NCBI RefSeq assembly: GCF_000422505.1
Contig: NZ_AULX01000023.1
Coordinates: forward strand, 85,171 to 149,170
Source: Paenibacillus pinihumi DSM 23905 = JCM 16419
GTDB taxonomy: Bacteria; Bacillota; Bacilli; Paenibacillales; Paenibacillaceae
Length of the DNA stretch: 64,000 bases
Direction of reading: 5' to 3'
A model generated the notes under the pieces. It worked only from the letters and a program-made list of their open reading frames with translations. It ran no database searches and was not told the origin of the DNA. Positions within the stretch are counted from its first letter, which is position 1. The number at the start of each line of letters is the position of its first letter. Positions 27,326 to 35,734 of this stretch are shown piece by piece. Position numbers and translations under genes: made by a program.

Positions 27326-27938
27326 AAACGGTTCATTCCCTTAATTAATTTCTTCCGTGGAATAAGTATAGTATTAATAGAATTAAAAATGATAGATTTA
27401 TGATTAAAAACCTATAATTCTACAAAAATCGACTCCCTATTTCTCCAGTGATGTTATTAATATAAAACAACATTTTGCATACGTCAAGATACATAACATT
27501 TTTCCAGCCAAATATTTTTTATATACCGAAAGTAAACGCTTTTTTATCGGTTATTGAGGTTTGACATAAAATATCGAAAATATTTGTCATGTTCATTGAC
27601 ATATACATGACGTAATATAGTCATTTGAATGGCCTTCGGCCTGACTATATGAGCAAAATTACACAATTTCTGCCCTTTCAAGCTCCGGGATGATGAGAGC
27701 TATGTCAGGAAGAGTACGGGAATTTAGGTGAAGGAATGCTGCAGGGGGTATTTTTGTTTCGCATCTATGGTGCGCAAGCACGGGAGAAAAAGATCCAAGG
27801 GAGGAAATTCCGGTCCGGAAGACGTATGCCGAAATATCTATTCTATTATCGCAGGGGGCATTGTTGCAGCCGATGATGCGCATCCATAGTAAGCGATGGC
27901 AAACTTCTTTTAGGAAAATGGTGTGTTTTTGACGAATG
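27326..27938. other. Long intergenic region upstream of the ROK regulator
   Basis: About 610 bases, AT-rich to 27650. A frame at 27659-27883 (minus) has no ribosome binding site and is not called. The main structure is the inverted repeat at 27615-27650, listed separately. TTGACA occurs at 27561 and 27596 on the plus strand, but neither has a well-placed -10. Confidence 0.4.
27615..27650. repeat. Perfect inverted repeat with inner hairpin
   Basis: ATATAGTCA at 27615-27623 is repeated inverted as TGACTATAT at 27642-27650, and the interval contains a second small palindrome, GGCCTTCGGCC. The outer arms could be an operator or the ends of a small element; the inner part a stable tetraloop-type hairpin. 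Confidence 0.5.
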
Positions 27939-27967
27939 CAAGCCGCCCAATAGAACTGGGCGGCTTT
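27939..27967. terminator. Hairpin after the aldo/keto reductase gene
   Basis: AAGCCGCCCA and TGGGCGGCTT form a perfect 10-bp stem around ATAGAAC, 60 bases beyond the minus-strand gene. The T run on the minus strand is short, so termination may be partial. Confidence 0.5.
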
Positions 27968-28026
27968 CCCCGCAACACGATTTGCTGCTGCCGGCTTTTC
28001 TTCATCTTTTCATAAAGAGCAGTACA

Positions 28027-28956
28027 TTAGGCCTTCAAATCAAGCCATTTGACTTCCTCATCCGTCAGGCTGATTGTCTCTGCATCGCGGCAGGACAGAA
28101 GCTCCGCTTCATTTTGCGGGCCAATAATTGCAGCCGTACCAAAGGATTGATTGAGCACATAAGCAAGGGCGATCTGTATAATCGAAACCCCTTTTTGCTT
28201 TGCCAGCTCCTGTGCTCTATCGTAACGCTCCCAGTTCTCATCATTATAGAAGACACGCACCAGATCGGCGTCTGAATGATCATCCCGCGTGAAGCGGCCC
28301 GTGAAGAAGCCGCGCGCCTGCGAGGACCAGGAGAAAATGGGAAGCTTGGACTGCCCGTGCCATTGTAGCGTTTCTTCATCTACACTAATGCATCCGTCCC
28401 AGTAAGCTTCTTTAGCCTTGGCGAGTGCCAGATTCGGGCTGCTGAACGAAAATCCTCTCAGACCGTGGCTCTCAGCATAGCTTTGCGCTTCCGCCAGCCG
28501 CTGCCATGTCCAGTTGGATGCTCCGAATGCAAGTATTCGGCCCGCTTCCACCTGCTCATTGAGAATCTCCAATATTTCACCGACCGGTACGTCTGTATCA
28601 TCACGATGCAGGGCATACAAATCGACATAATCCGTGCGCAGCCGCTCCAGGCTGATCGACAATTCCTCCTGAATGGCGGCACGGTTGACGCGTTTGCCAT
28701 CCTTGTTCGGGTGGGCGCCTTTGGTCCAGAGGTTGATTTCACTGCGGTTGCCGCGTTCCTCTACCCACATGCCGATCGCCTGCTCGCTTCTGCCTTCGCG
28801 GTAAATAAAGGCCGTGTCAATCGTATTGCCGCCTATAGCTGCGAATGCGTCCAGATTCTTGCGGACAAGATCATACACCTCGGGCATAAAATAGTCTGAG
28901 CCCATAATGAGACGGGATACGCCATTGCGGAGTCCTGGAATTTCAATATGCTTCAT
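28027..28956 (-). CDS. Aldo/keto reductase
   Basis: 309 residues from the ATG at 28956, with AGGAGGG 8 nt upstream; the frame is open further but unsupported. NAD(P)H-dependent cytoplasmic oxidoreductase with a TIM barrel. The catalytic tetrad is visible: Asp and Tyr in GGNTIDTAFIYREG, Lys in LWTKGAHP and His in YVDLYALHRDD. NADP-binding residues lie in IGPQNEAELL. It follows the Gfo/Idh gene by 4 nt and its ribosome binding site overlaps that stop codon, so the two act together, probably in interconversion of a sugar or polyol. Confidence 0.88.
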   Translation of the reverse strand: MKHIEIPGLRNGVSRLIMGSDYFMPEVYDLVRKNLDAFAAIGGNTIDTAFIYREGRSEQAIGMWVEERGNRSEINLWTKGAHPNKDGKRVNRAAIQEELSISLERLRTDYVDLYALHRDDTDVPVGEILEILNEQVEAGRILAFGASNWTWQRLAEAQSYAESHGLRGFSFSSPNLALAKAKEAYWDGCISVDEETLQWHGQSKLPIFSWSSQARGFFTGRFTRDDHSDADLVRVFYNDENWERYDRAQELAKQKGVSIIQIALAYVLNQSFGTAAIIGPQNEAELLSCRDAETISLTDEEVKWLDLKA

Positions 28957-28960
28957 CTTC

Positions 28961-29959
28961 TCATCCCTCCTGGGTAATTGTAATCCGGTTGCGCTCATGA
29001 ATCGATTGCAGACAAGCATCAATAACTTTCATATTGGCAATCGCATCGGCCGGAGCGAATTGCGGCGCCTTCTCTCCCCATACCACTGCTGCGAATTCAT
29101 CAGCTTGCAGGGCATACGTATTCAAATCCGGCTGTTCGACTTCACGACGGCCATCCTTGGTAATGACATAAAAGTTCGGGTTCTGGATAAACGCCGACGG
29201 CACTTCAATCCGGCCATTCGTGCCCAGAATCTCCAGTGTATTGCGGAAATCCGCCCACATGCCGCAGTCGAAGCTCAAGGCGACACCGCCGGAAAACTCA
29301 AGAATGCCCGATGCCATCATATCGACATTGTCATGCTCCGGCGAGAGCAGTCCGTGCACCGTCGCTGCTTGCGGCTCTTCTCCGAGCAGCATCCGGGCTA
29401 CGCTGATCGGGTAGCAGCCTACATCATAGATGGAACCGCCTCCCCATGCCTTCCGGTAGCGCACATTGGAAGCGTCTCCAGCATTATTGAAAGTAAAGGT
29501 GCTGTGCAGTCCGCGAACCTCTCCGATTTCACCCGATTGAATGATATTCTTGATGACGTCAAAGCGGGGATGATACCGGTACATGAACGCTTCAGCCAAA
29601 TGAACCCCTGCTGCGCTGCATGCGTCTACCATTCTCCGGGCCTCATCTGCGTTTAATGCGATTGGCTTTTCACACAGGACATGCTTGCCCGCCTCAGCAG
29701 CCTTAATCGTCCACTCCATATGCAAATGATTCGGCAGCGGGATGTAGACCGCATCTATCGTTTCGTCAGCAAGCAGCGCTTCATAACTGCCATAAGCCGT
29801 TGGTATATCAAGGCTTTTGGCCGTTTCCTCTGCCGTGTTCAAATTCCGGCTTGCAATTGCTGCGACTACGCCGGTCTGTGAAGCCTGAATTCCGGGAATA
29901 ACCGAACGCTTGGCAATACCTGCACAACCGAGTACACCCCATCTTAATTTACTGGACAT
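28961..29959 (-). CDS. Gfo/Idh/MocA-family dehydrogenase
   Basis: 332 residues; the ATG at 29959 (MSSKLRWGV) has GAGGGGTG upstream. N-terminal Rossmann fold GVLGCAGIAKRSVIPGI, the family motif VLCEKPIALNADEARRM with catalytic Lys, then the alpha/beta dimerisation domain with FMYRYHPRFDVIKNI and GGGSIYDVGCYPISVAR, where Asp and Tyr/His lie at the active site. Oxidises or reduces a sugar or inositol-like substrate with NAD(P). Operon with the aldo/keto reductase downstream. Confidence 0.9.
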   Translation of the reverse strand: MSSKLRWGVLGCAGIAKRSVIPGIQASQTGVVAAIASRNLNTAEETAKSLDIPTAYGSYEALLADETIDAVYIPLPNHLHMEWTIKAAEAGKHVLCEKPIALNADEARRMVDACSAAGVHLAEAFMYRYHPRFDVIKNIIQSGEIGEVRGLHSTFTFNNAGDASNVRYRKAWGGGSIYDVGCYPISVARMLLGEEPQAATVHGLLSPEHDNVDMMASGILEFSGGVALSFDCGMWADFRNTLEILGTNGRIEVPSAFIQNPNFYVITKDGRREVEQPDLNTYALQADEFAAVVWGEKAPQFAPADAIANMKVIDACLQSIHERNRITITQEG

Positions 29960-30190
29960 TGTTACACCCCTCAGCACTTGGAATTTGAATTCGAATTACC
30001 CTCAGTATAATGCATCTTCCTGCCCAGTGATATAGAAAGGTTTTCAGGGCGGTATAACAATATTCATGTGAAAGATATTACGAACGGGTAAGACAGCACA
30101 GGACAGCGGGGCTTGGGGAGCAATTCTTGCAGGTTATGATTAGCGGCAGGCTATAAACTCGTTAAACCTGTTTTCAATTTGAAGAACAGG

Positions 30191-30219
30191 TTGACATAGT
30201 TTTCAATAATCAATACAGT
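30191..30219 (+). promoter_or_regulatory. Promoter of the lipoprotein gene
   Basis: Perfect TTGACA at 30191-30196, 17-bp spacer, TACAGT at 30214-30219 (4 of 6). It is about 85 bp before the start at 30306. Confidence 0.5.
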
Positions 30220-30305
30220 TTAGGGAGATATTAGGGATATTTCTATGTACTTAAATCTGGTAAACATAAAACAAAACAAGAACGGAGAACAGGGAAGGGG
30301 AATTT

Positions 30306-30809
30306 ATGTTTTATAAAACCGCTTTGGCACTGTTTTTAATTGTTGTTGTTACAGGCTGTACGCAGGATACACCGGATACGAACAGGAATGAGCCACCCAT
30401 CATTATTCAGCAGGATCATAGCATAATTACGCTCGTCCAAACCGATCAAAGCGAGCTATTGAATCTGGACTATCAGCTTACTAACCCGTCCGGGCACACA
30501 ACTGGTCCATTTTATACAGAATTCATTTTTCATCATGATGAGTTAGCCAAGCATTTGGACGAACACATTTATTCTATATATGAAAGAATAGGCATGTCTA
30601 CTACCTTGTTGCCTGATGAAAGCTATAGAGGCGGTGTCACACTGGAGATTCCTTCAACTAATAAAATGAAGGCAGACGAACTGAAGGCTATCATTGAAGA
30701 CCAGAAAGCCATAGAAATTCGTCTTATTCATGCAGAAAATGGCCAATTAATTGCACAAGGTTGGATGCACATCTTCGAGGTAACCAAGGAAAACTGGCCA
30801 AGACAATAA
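30306..30809 (+). CDS. Small putative lipoprotein
   Basis: 167 residues with AAGGGG before the ATG. Signal FYKTALALFLIVVVTGCTQD has lipobox VVTG|C. The mature part is soluble and acidic, with a conserved-looking stretch SIITLVQTDQSELLNLDYQL, FIFHHDELAKHLDEHIYSIY and LIAQGWMHIFEVTKENW at the end. I do not recognise the family. It is monocistronic with its own promoter and a hairpin directly after the stop. Membrane-anchored outside the cell by inference from the lipobox. Confidence 0.7.
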   Translation: MFYKTALALFLIVVVTGCTQDTPDTNRNEPPIIIQQDHSIITLVQTDQSELLNLDYQLTNPSGHTTGPFYTEFIFHHDELAKHLDEHIYSIYERIGMSTTLLPDESYRGGVTLEIPSTNKMKADELKAIIEDQKAIEIRLIHAENGQLIAQGWMHIFEVTKENWPRQ

Positions 30810-30810
30810 A

Positions 30811-30840
30811 GCCCGAATCCCTCTTATAGAGATTCGGGCC
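30811..30840. terminator. Hairpin between convergent genes
   Basis: GCCCGAATC and GATTCGGGC form a perfect stem around CCTCTTATAGA, directly after the lipoprotein stop and 7 nt before the end of the convergent membrane protein gene. T runs are poor; it may act bidirectionally. Confidence 0.55.
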
Positions 30841-30847
30841 AGTCCGA

Positions 30848-31297
30848 TTATGATTCAGCCGGAAAATCCAGCTCTCCATTGCGCTGCTTTCTCTGAAGCG
30901 AAAGCCTCAGCGGCAGTTGCCATGCAGTCACCACTGCAAACAAAATGAAAAGAAAATCCATTGCGCCGAAAAAATCGGTGAAATTCTCAGTGAAAATTTG
31001 AAACACCATCTTATTGAGCATGGAGCCGAAAATGTCCTGCATCATATAGGCAACCATAAAAAATTTGCCCAGCACGATACCAAGCAGCGCTGCAATAACA
31101 GCGGTAATCTGATTGGCCTTCGTCACGCCCGGGGTGAGCAAGTAGACTGCATACCCTGCCAAACCGCCGATCCCCCAAGCGACAAGGCCGAGCTCGTATT
31201 CTGTCATCGCAAGGATCAGCGCCCAGACCGCGCCGCCAATAATCGAGGCGGCCAGCGCTCCCAGTGCAGGCAGAATCACTCTGTTGTTGTCCTGCAT
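30848..31297 (-). CDS. Small four-helix membrane protein
   Basis: 149 residues from the ATG at 31297, which has GGAGGAATT upstream; a longer frame to 31393 lacks support. About four membrane helices: LGALAASIIGGAVWALILAM, LVAWGIGGLAGYAVYLL, ITAVIAALLGIVLGKFFMVA and FLFILFAVVTAWQLPLRL, ending in a basic tail. This is the layout of a conserved Bacillota hypothetical family with no known role. Upstream at 31396 lies a sequence shared with the RHS operon leader. Confidence 0.65.
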   Translation of the reverse strand: MQDNNRVILPALGALAASIIGGAVWALILAMTEYELGLVAWGIGGLAGYAVYLLTPGVTKANQITAVIAALLGIVLGKFFMVAYMMQDIFGSMLNKMVFQIFTENFTDFFGAMDFLFILFAVVTAWQLPLRLSLQRKQRNGELDFPAES

Positions 31298-31395
31298 GTC
31301 TTGAATTCCTCCATTATTATACATTCTCTCTTTGTATGAACCCCATTCACCTGCTATCGGCCGAATAGACGGATAAATTTGGAACTTATCCATAG

Positions 31396-31423
31396 TAGCA
31401 CATTAGTTTGTAAAAAACACCAA
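31396..31423. repeat. 28-bp intergenic motif, copy 1
   Basis: Matches 47461-47488 at 26 of 28 positions (common core AGTTTGTAAAAAACACCAA). Read on the minus strand it ends in TGCTACTAT, an extended -10-like element, about 100 bp before the gene starting at 31297. Confidence 0.6.
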
Positions 31424-31563
31424 ATTATTTTTCCTCTTCAAGCTATATAAGTTGAACGAATGAATGTCCTGCAGAGCCGCCGTGTTGAATGAAAGACAGG
31501 TAAGGGAGAAATCCGGGGACAAATGCGAAATCTTCGTTTCTCCAGAATCCTTTCACACTCTGG

Positions 31564-31755
31564 CTATCGACGTTTATTTCCTTCGTTCAACTTATATACA
31601 AGATCCGACAATGTAACGGGATATAAAAGCGATAGATCAAAGGCTTTATAGACGTCCAGTTCTTTATTGTTTAACAGCATCCCCGTCTCATAACCCGCTG
31701 AATTGGTTCCCAAGATGATGCTCTTTATATCAAAGTATCCTGGACAATTTGGCAT
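31564..31755 (-). pseudogene. Fragment of an unknown gene
   Basis: 63 residues with no ribosome binding site. The frame continues five residues upstream (DTFWCY) before a stop, and the internal text (DIKSIILGTNSAGYETGML, YKAFDLSLLYPVTLSDLVYK) looks like the C-terminal part of a soluble protein rather than random sequence. I think it is the 3' remnant of a larger gene, perhaps an immunity-type protein, but no family is recognised. It sits at the edge of the scarred accessory region. Confidence 0.3.
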
Positions 31756-31784
31756 GTAACACCAGAAAGTATCTTACAGGATGC

Positions 31785-31815
31785 TTGACTTCGACCATAC
31801 TCGAAGGCTTAGAGT
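31785..31815 (+). promoter_or_regulatory. MerR-type promoter
   Basis: TTGACT at 31785-31790 and TAGAGT at 31810-31815 are separated by 19 bp, the overlong spacer of MerR-controlled promoters. The spacer carries a perfect dyad, CTTCGA-ccatac-TCGAAG (31789-31806). MerR-family activators bind such dyads and untwist the DNA to make the promoter usable. Genes downstream are a 19-codon frame and the epoxide hydrolase. No merR gene is in the window. Confidence 0.65.
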
Positions 31816-31857
31816 TAATCCGTAACCTATAACTTAAAACTAAAGGAGTAGAGTTAC

Positions 31858-31917
31858 ATGAGTAATAACAAAGCGGAACTGGTTAATGAATTTGCCCCTA
31901 AAAAAAGGGGAGAATAA
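31858..31917 (+). CDS. 19-residue peptide ahead of the epoxide hydrolase
   Basis: ATG with AAAGGAG 10 nt upstream, encoding MSNNKAELVNEFAPKKRGE and a TAA stop. It is the first frame after the MerR-type promoter and 64 nt before the hydrolase start. It may be a leader peptide or the surviving start of a gene lost when the GC-rich hydrolase arrived. The good ribosome binding site argues it is translated; there is no sign of function. Confidence 0.4.
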   Translation: MSNNKAELVNEFAPKKRGE

Positions 31918-31981
31918 AAGCAGGCAGCATTTCGAAAGAGACGTCTCATCACTTAATCCATGACGAAGGGAATGGCTGCTC

Positions 31982-33229
31982 ATGAACGAAAGACTTGAGA
32001 AGTTTGAACAAAGCTTAGCAGAACAACACCATCATACAGATTTACTCAGTGAAGCGACTGATGAGGTCACGCCGTTCAAGGTTCACGTTCCGCAGGAGGC
32101 GATCGACGACCTGAAACTGCGCCTGAGCCTCACGCGCTGGCCGGACCGTGAGCTGGTCGGGGACTGGACGCAGGGCGTTCCACTGGCTGCGGCGCAGGAG
32201 CTAATCGCCTACTGGAAGGACAAGTACGATTGGAGAGTGTTCGAGGAGCGCCTGAACACATTCCCTCAGTTCCGCACGAAAATCGACGGCGTCGGCATCT
32301 ACTTCATCCACTTGCGTTCGCAACACGAGAATGCTATGCCGCTGCTGCTCAGCCACGGCTGGCCGGGTTCGGTCATCGAGTTCCTCGATGCGGCCGAGCG
32401 CCTGACTGACCCGGAGCGTTTTGGCGGCAGTGCAGAGGACGCCTTCCACGTGGTTATCCCATCCATGCCCGGCTACGGCTTCTCGGACAAGCCGCGCGAC
32501 CTTGGCTGGAACCCCGGCCGTATTGCATCCGCTTGGGCGCAACTGATGGAGCGCCTCGGCTACGACCGCTACGTTGCACAAGGCGGCGACTGGGGTTCGG
32601 CCGTCACCACTGCCCTGGCGTCACAAGCTCGCAAAGGGCTGCTGGCCGCGCATGTGAACCTGCCAATGGTCGTACCCGCCGAAATCCCGGACAACCCGAA
32701 CGAAGAGGAGGCACTCGCACTCGCCCAAATCAACCTGTTCGTCACGAACAAGACGGGCTATGCGGACGAAATGAACACCCGCCCGCAGACCATCGGGTAT
32801 GCGCTCAACGACTCGCCGGTTGCACTCGCAACCTTTATGTACGAGAAGTTCCAGGAGTGGACGGACAACGACGGCCGTCCGGAGGACGCGCTCACCCGCG
32901 ACCAGATGCTGAACGACATTTCGCTGTACTGGTTCACCGGCACCGGCACTTCCGCTTCGCGCCTGTACTGGGAAGGCGTGGGTGCTACTATACAGGGTCC
33001 GGAGTTCTTCTCGTCGGCGCGCTCCGGAGGCGGCCGCATCGCCATACCGATGGGCACGAGCCTATTCCCGGCCGAGACCTACATCCCGCCGCGCGAGTGG
33101 GCCGAGCAAGCGTGGGAGAATCTCTTCTACTGGAACCACGTCGAGGCCGGCGGCCACTTCGCCGCATTCGAGCAGCCGGAAATCTTCGCCCGCGAACTGG
33201 CGAAGGCATTCCGCCAGTTCCGTGACTAA
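31982..33229 (+). CDS. Epoxide hydrolase (EHN plus alpha/beta hydrolase)
   Basis: 415 residues, AAGGGA upstream of the ATG. After about 28 residues of unrelated leader comes the epoxide hydrolase N-terminal domain (PFKVHVPQEAIDDLKLRLSL, TRWPDRE) and an alpha/beta hydrolase fold: oxyanion HGWPGSVIEFL, VIPSMPGYGFSDKP and nucleophile Asp in QGGDWGSAVTTAL. The catalytic His is in WNHVEAGGHFAAFEQPE. Opens epoxides to diols in the cytoplasm. Coding GC is far above the neighbours and third positions are mostly G or C, which suggests transfer from a high-GC donor. Expression probably depends on the MerR-type promoter upstream. Confidence 0.9.
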   Translation: MNERLEKFEQSLAEQHHHTDLLSEATDEVTPFKVHVPQEAIDDLKLRLSLTRWPDRELVGDWTQGVPLAAAQELIAYWKDKYDWRVFEERLNTFPQFRTKIDGVGIYFIHLRSQHENAMPLLLSHGWPGSVIEFLDAAERLTDPERFGGSAEDAFHVVIPSMPGYGFSDKPRDLGWNPGRIASAWAQLMERLGYDRYVAQGGDWGSAVTTALASQARKGLLAAHVNLPMVVPAEIPDNPNEEEALALAQINLFVTNKTGYADEMNTRPQTIGYALNDSPVALATFMYEKFQEWTDNDGRPEDALTRDQMLNDISLYWFTGTGTSASRLYWEGVGATIQGPEFFSSARSGGGRIAIPMGTSLFPAETYIPPREWAEQAWENLFYWNHVEAGGHFAAFEQPEIFARELAKAFRQFRD

Positions 33230-33250
33230 ACCTTTTCAACCTTACTACAC

Positions 33251-33301
33251 AGGGCCGCAGATGGTCCGACGGCATAGCGCCGGCGACCCGTCTGCGGCCC
33301 T
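33251..33301 (+). terminator. Hairpin after the epoxide hydrolase
   Basis: AGGGCCGCAGA and TCTGCGGCCCT, a perfect 11-bp stem with an inner palindrome (GCGCCGGC) in the loop. No long T run. Confidence 0.55.
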
Positions 33302-33363
33302 GCCGTTTAATAAAAAGTATTAATATCTTCCTATGTACTCTTGCCAAGTATCCTGTCGCTCAT

Positions 33364-34953
33364 CTACATATCCTTCATTTCATGGATTTTTTGCAAGGTA
33401 TTAAGGTACATGGACTTATCTTCAGGCGACTCAGCGGATTTATACCACTCCACAAGCCTGTATCCGAACATAATAAGGATTAGTTCATGGACACAATGAT
33501 CGGAGATATGGGACACATCCGCATATTCCGAAAAGCCCCTGTAATACGCCGGAATGCATTTTTGGTAGTATTCAACCATATGACAGACGTCCGCTTCGTC
33601 CGCTATTAAACTCGCGATGTCCTCACCCATGTACCCCCATCCGGCGGTATCCCAGTCGATGAGTACGATTTTACTGTCCGAGTAGAATATGTTTGCCACC
33701 CAAAAATCTCTGTGGCAAAGCACTATTGGCAGCTTTTCAATGCGACTGAATATTTCATCTGCATTGTTATCTATGTCTATGAGCATTTTACATAGGTGCT
33801 TCGGAATTTCGCAGTCGTCGGAGCGTATGTAATCATACAAAAAATCCCATGAGCGATACCGCAGATAGTAGTTTTTCATAAACTCAACCTTGCTTAAATT
33901 GGGCAGATTCTGCAATACGTTTGGTAGTTCAGCGTACAGCTTGCCTTGAAACCGCCCCAATTCCTCGGCTGCACGTTCATACATTTCGGAGGTCAGATTT
34001 AAGCCTGACACACCATCAATATATTCCATCCATAGCTGTATCTCATCGCCATTTATTTCGGCGTGATAACACTCCGGACTACGGAACGAATCGAAGAAAG
34101 CCTTGTTGAAATCCGATGCATAGAGGTCGTATTCCCTTCGCCATGAATCTGGATCACTATAACGCTCAAATTTTTCCTGTCTTTTCCAAACCACCTTATA
34201 CGGCAGTTTCTCACCGTCGGAAGCTTCAGCCATGCCCGTTACAAGCCGAACATCCCCTACTGTCCCGCCTTGCAGTTGCTTGATTTGATAATCCGCGCCG
34301 ATTATGTTCTTGCCAATCATTTTACTCAAAACGATTGTCAGCTTTTCGGATTCAATCTGCGTCTGTTCAACTTGTGAAAAATCATAATAAGTGTAACTGA
34401 GCAGTTTATTCGTTTTTTCAAATCCTCCCGGTATAATCTCAATAGCGAATACACAGCCCTCCGGTTCGTCTACACTGTCATCCCTGCCGATGCCAAGTTC
34501 ACGGCAATCCAAAAATCCCATTTTCTTTTTATATACATCGGGATGCCCCCACGTCATACATCCGGTATAACCAAGTAATTTTGCAACTTCAAGTCCGTGC
34601 ATAACCAAAGCCGTCCCTATTCCTTTGCGTTGGTACTCGTAGGATTTTTCAATGTGGCAGTCTTTGTCTCCGTGTTTGACTGCAAGGCTGTTGAGCCATA
34701 CGATGTGTTCGCCATTATCTCCCATAGGCATCGCGGAAAAAATAGCGTGTCCGAGATAGGATAAGCCGTCGTCTGTGACAGCTACCAAGTCAAGCTCCGG
34801 GATATAGTATGGTGAACGGCGAATATTATCCGCGAAAACCTCATGGAAATCTCCGTCGCTATCACGATCATTAAACTCAAAAGCGTCACGATCAAGTTTT
34901 CTTATAATACCGTATTCGTCTGAATGTATTTGCTTGATTTTATAATGACTCAT
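33364..34953 (-). CDS. GNAT acetyltransferase fused to an aminoglycoside/choline-kinase-type phosphotransferase
   Basis: 529 residues with GGAGG before the ATG. Residues about 1-185 are a GNAT domain: LDLVAVTDDGLSYLGHAIFS, WLNSLAVKH, the acetyl-CoA loop YEYQRKGIGTALVMHGLEVA and MTWGHPDVYKKKMGF. Residues about 215-529 are a phosphotransferase of the APH/choline kinase fold: Lys in LPYKVVWKRQEKFER, Brenner motif LCHRDFWVANIFYSDS and metal-binding IDWDTAGWGYMGEDIA. The order resembles the bifunctional AAC(6')-APH(2'') resistance enzyme, but sequence closeness is not apparent and the substrate is unknown. The gene is AT-richer than the hydrolase and borders a pseudogene. Confidence 0.85.
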   Translation of the reverse strand: MSHYKIKQIHSDEYGIIRKLDRDAFEFNDRDSDGDFHEVFADNIRRSPYYIPELDLVAVTDDGLSYLGHAIFSAMPMGDNGEHIVWLNSLAVKHGDKDCHIEKSYEYQRKGIGTALVMHGLEVAKLLGYTGCMTWGHPDVYKKKMGFLDCRELGIGRDDSVDEPEGCVFAIEIIPGGFEKTNKLLSYTYYDFSQVEQTQIESEKLTIVLSKMIGKNIIGADYQIKQLQGGTVGDVRLVTGMAEASDGEKLPYKVVWKRQEKFERYSDPDSWRREYDLYASDFNKAFFDSFRSPECYHAEINGDEIQLWMEYIDGVSGLNLTSEMYERAAEELGRFQGKLYAELPNVLQNLPNLSKVEFMKNYYLRYRSWDFLYDYIRSDDCEIPKHLCKMLIDIDNNADEIFSRIEKLPIVLCHRDFWVANIFYSDSKIVLIDWDTAGWGYMGEDIASLIADEADVCHMVEYYQKCIPAYYRGFSEYADVSHISDHCVHELILIMFGYRLVEWYKSAESPEDKSMYLNTLQKIHEMKDM

Positions 34954-34979
34954 TTCTTAAATCCTCCGTTTTTCTTCAT

Positions 34980-35496
34980 CTACTTGCTTCTCATGGCAAG
35001 CGATTTATTCCACGCTTTTTTATCCATTAGGTAACCCAATTTCTCGTCCACAAACTTGTTCTCCCGCTTCTATGAAAGGTAACGCTCCCAATGCTCACGC
35101 GCCAATGATTCATCGGTAAGAGCCGGAAGAACTGCGCAGCCCGGCTCCGTCTGGTGACGGAAGGCATTGAAGCGGCACTGCGTGTATAATTCCCCCACCT
35201 CGTTAAATGCCGCGCTGATACCGTCGTCCGTACCGAACAGCCCAAGTTCGCGCATACCCGACGTATCAATAACCATCATCCTGGAAGGGAGCATGAAAAA
35301 TACATAATCGCCAACGCAAGGAAAATCATCCCAGGTCCTTCGCAATGTGTTAGAACGTGCCCTCCAATACAACCGTCACTTCTCCTGTTGGGTGATGAAG
35401 GTATATTGATCTCGCTGAAGTTCCGTAACCCTTCCGGGTTAAACCCATCGGCGGCGTTTCGGCTTCGATATAGCCGTATTGTTTCAAATCAGTCAT
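34980..35496 (-). pseudogene. Broken RsgA-like ribosome assembly GTPase
   Basis: Three frames together give an RsgA-like protein without its centre. From the ATG at 35496: MTDLKQYGYIEAETPPMG and TGEVTVVLEGTF, then an in-frame TAA, a frameshift and DDFPCVGDYV (OB domain). This jumps straight to MLPSRMMVIDTSGMRELGLF (G3 region), CRFNAFRHQTEPGCAV (zinc-binding Cys/His) and REHWERYLS. A last shift gives KRENKFVDEKLGYLMDKKAW and a TAG at 34982. The P-loop, G4 motif and most of the GTPase are missing. RsgA matures the 30S subunit; many paenibacilli carry a second copy, so this loss is tolerable. Confidence 0.8.
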
Positions 35497-35734
35497 TAAC
35501 CCTATTCTCTCCTAAAAATTAGAGGAGTTAAGAGGATAGTCACTGACTATTCCTCTATCTAACCAATTGAAAAACTATGGTCAACTCATGAATAAAAATG
35601 GTTATTTGGATAAAGATTCACTTTCTTTTCGTACTAAAGGATCGGAAGGCAAACTGGACAACTATACGGGCGGTTACATATTGATATGAAATGTAAGCGT
35701 TTCCTTTAATGTTAAGTATGTACACATTACGGCG

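Noticed and set aside
27561..27618. TTGACA boxes as promoters at 27561 and 27596
   Set aside because: No -10 at 16-18 bp from either and no plus-strand gene downstream.
27659..27883. 74-codon frame in the long intergenic region
   Set aside because: No ribosome binding site and no protein-like pattern.
32533..33225. 230-codon frame in the epoxide hydrolase
   Set aside because: Arg/Gly/Pro-rich shadow of a GC-rich gene.
35693..35706. TGTAAGCGTTTCCT as a catabolite repression (cre) site
   Set aside because: Two mismatches at conserved positions, and no intact gene is close by to be controlled.
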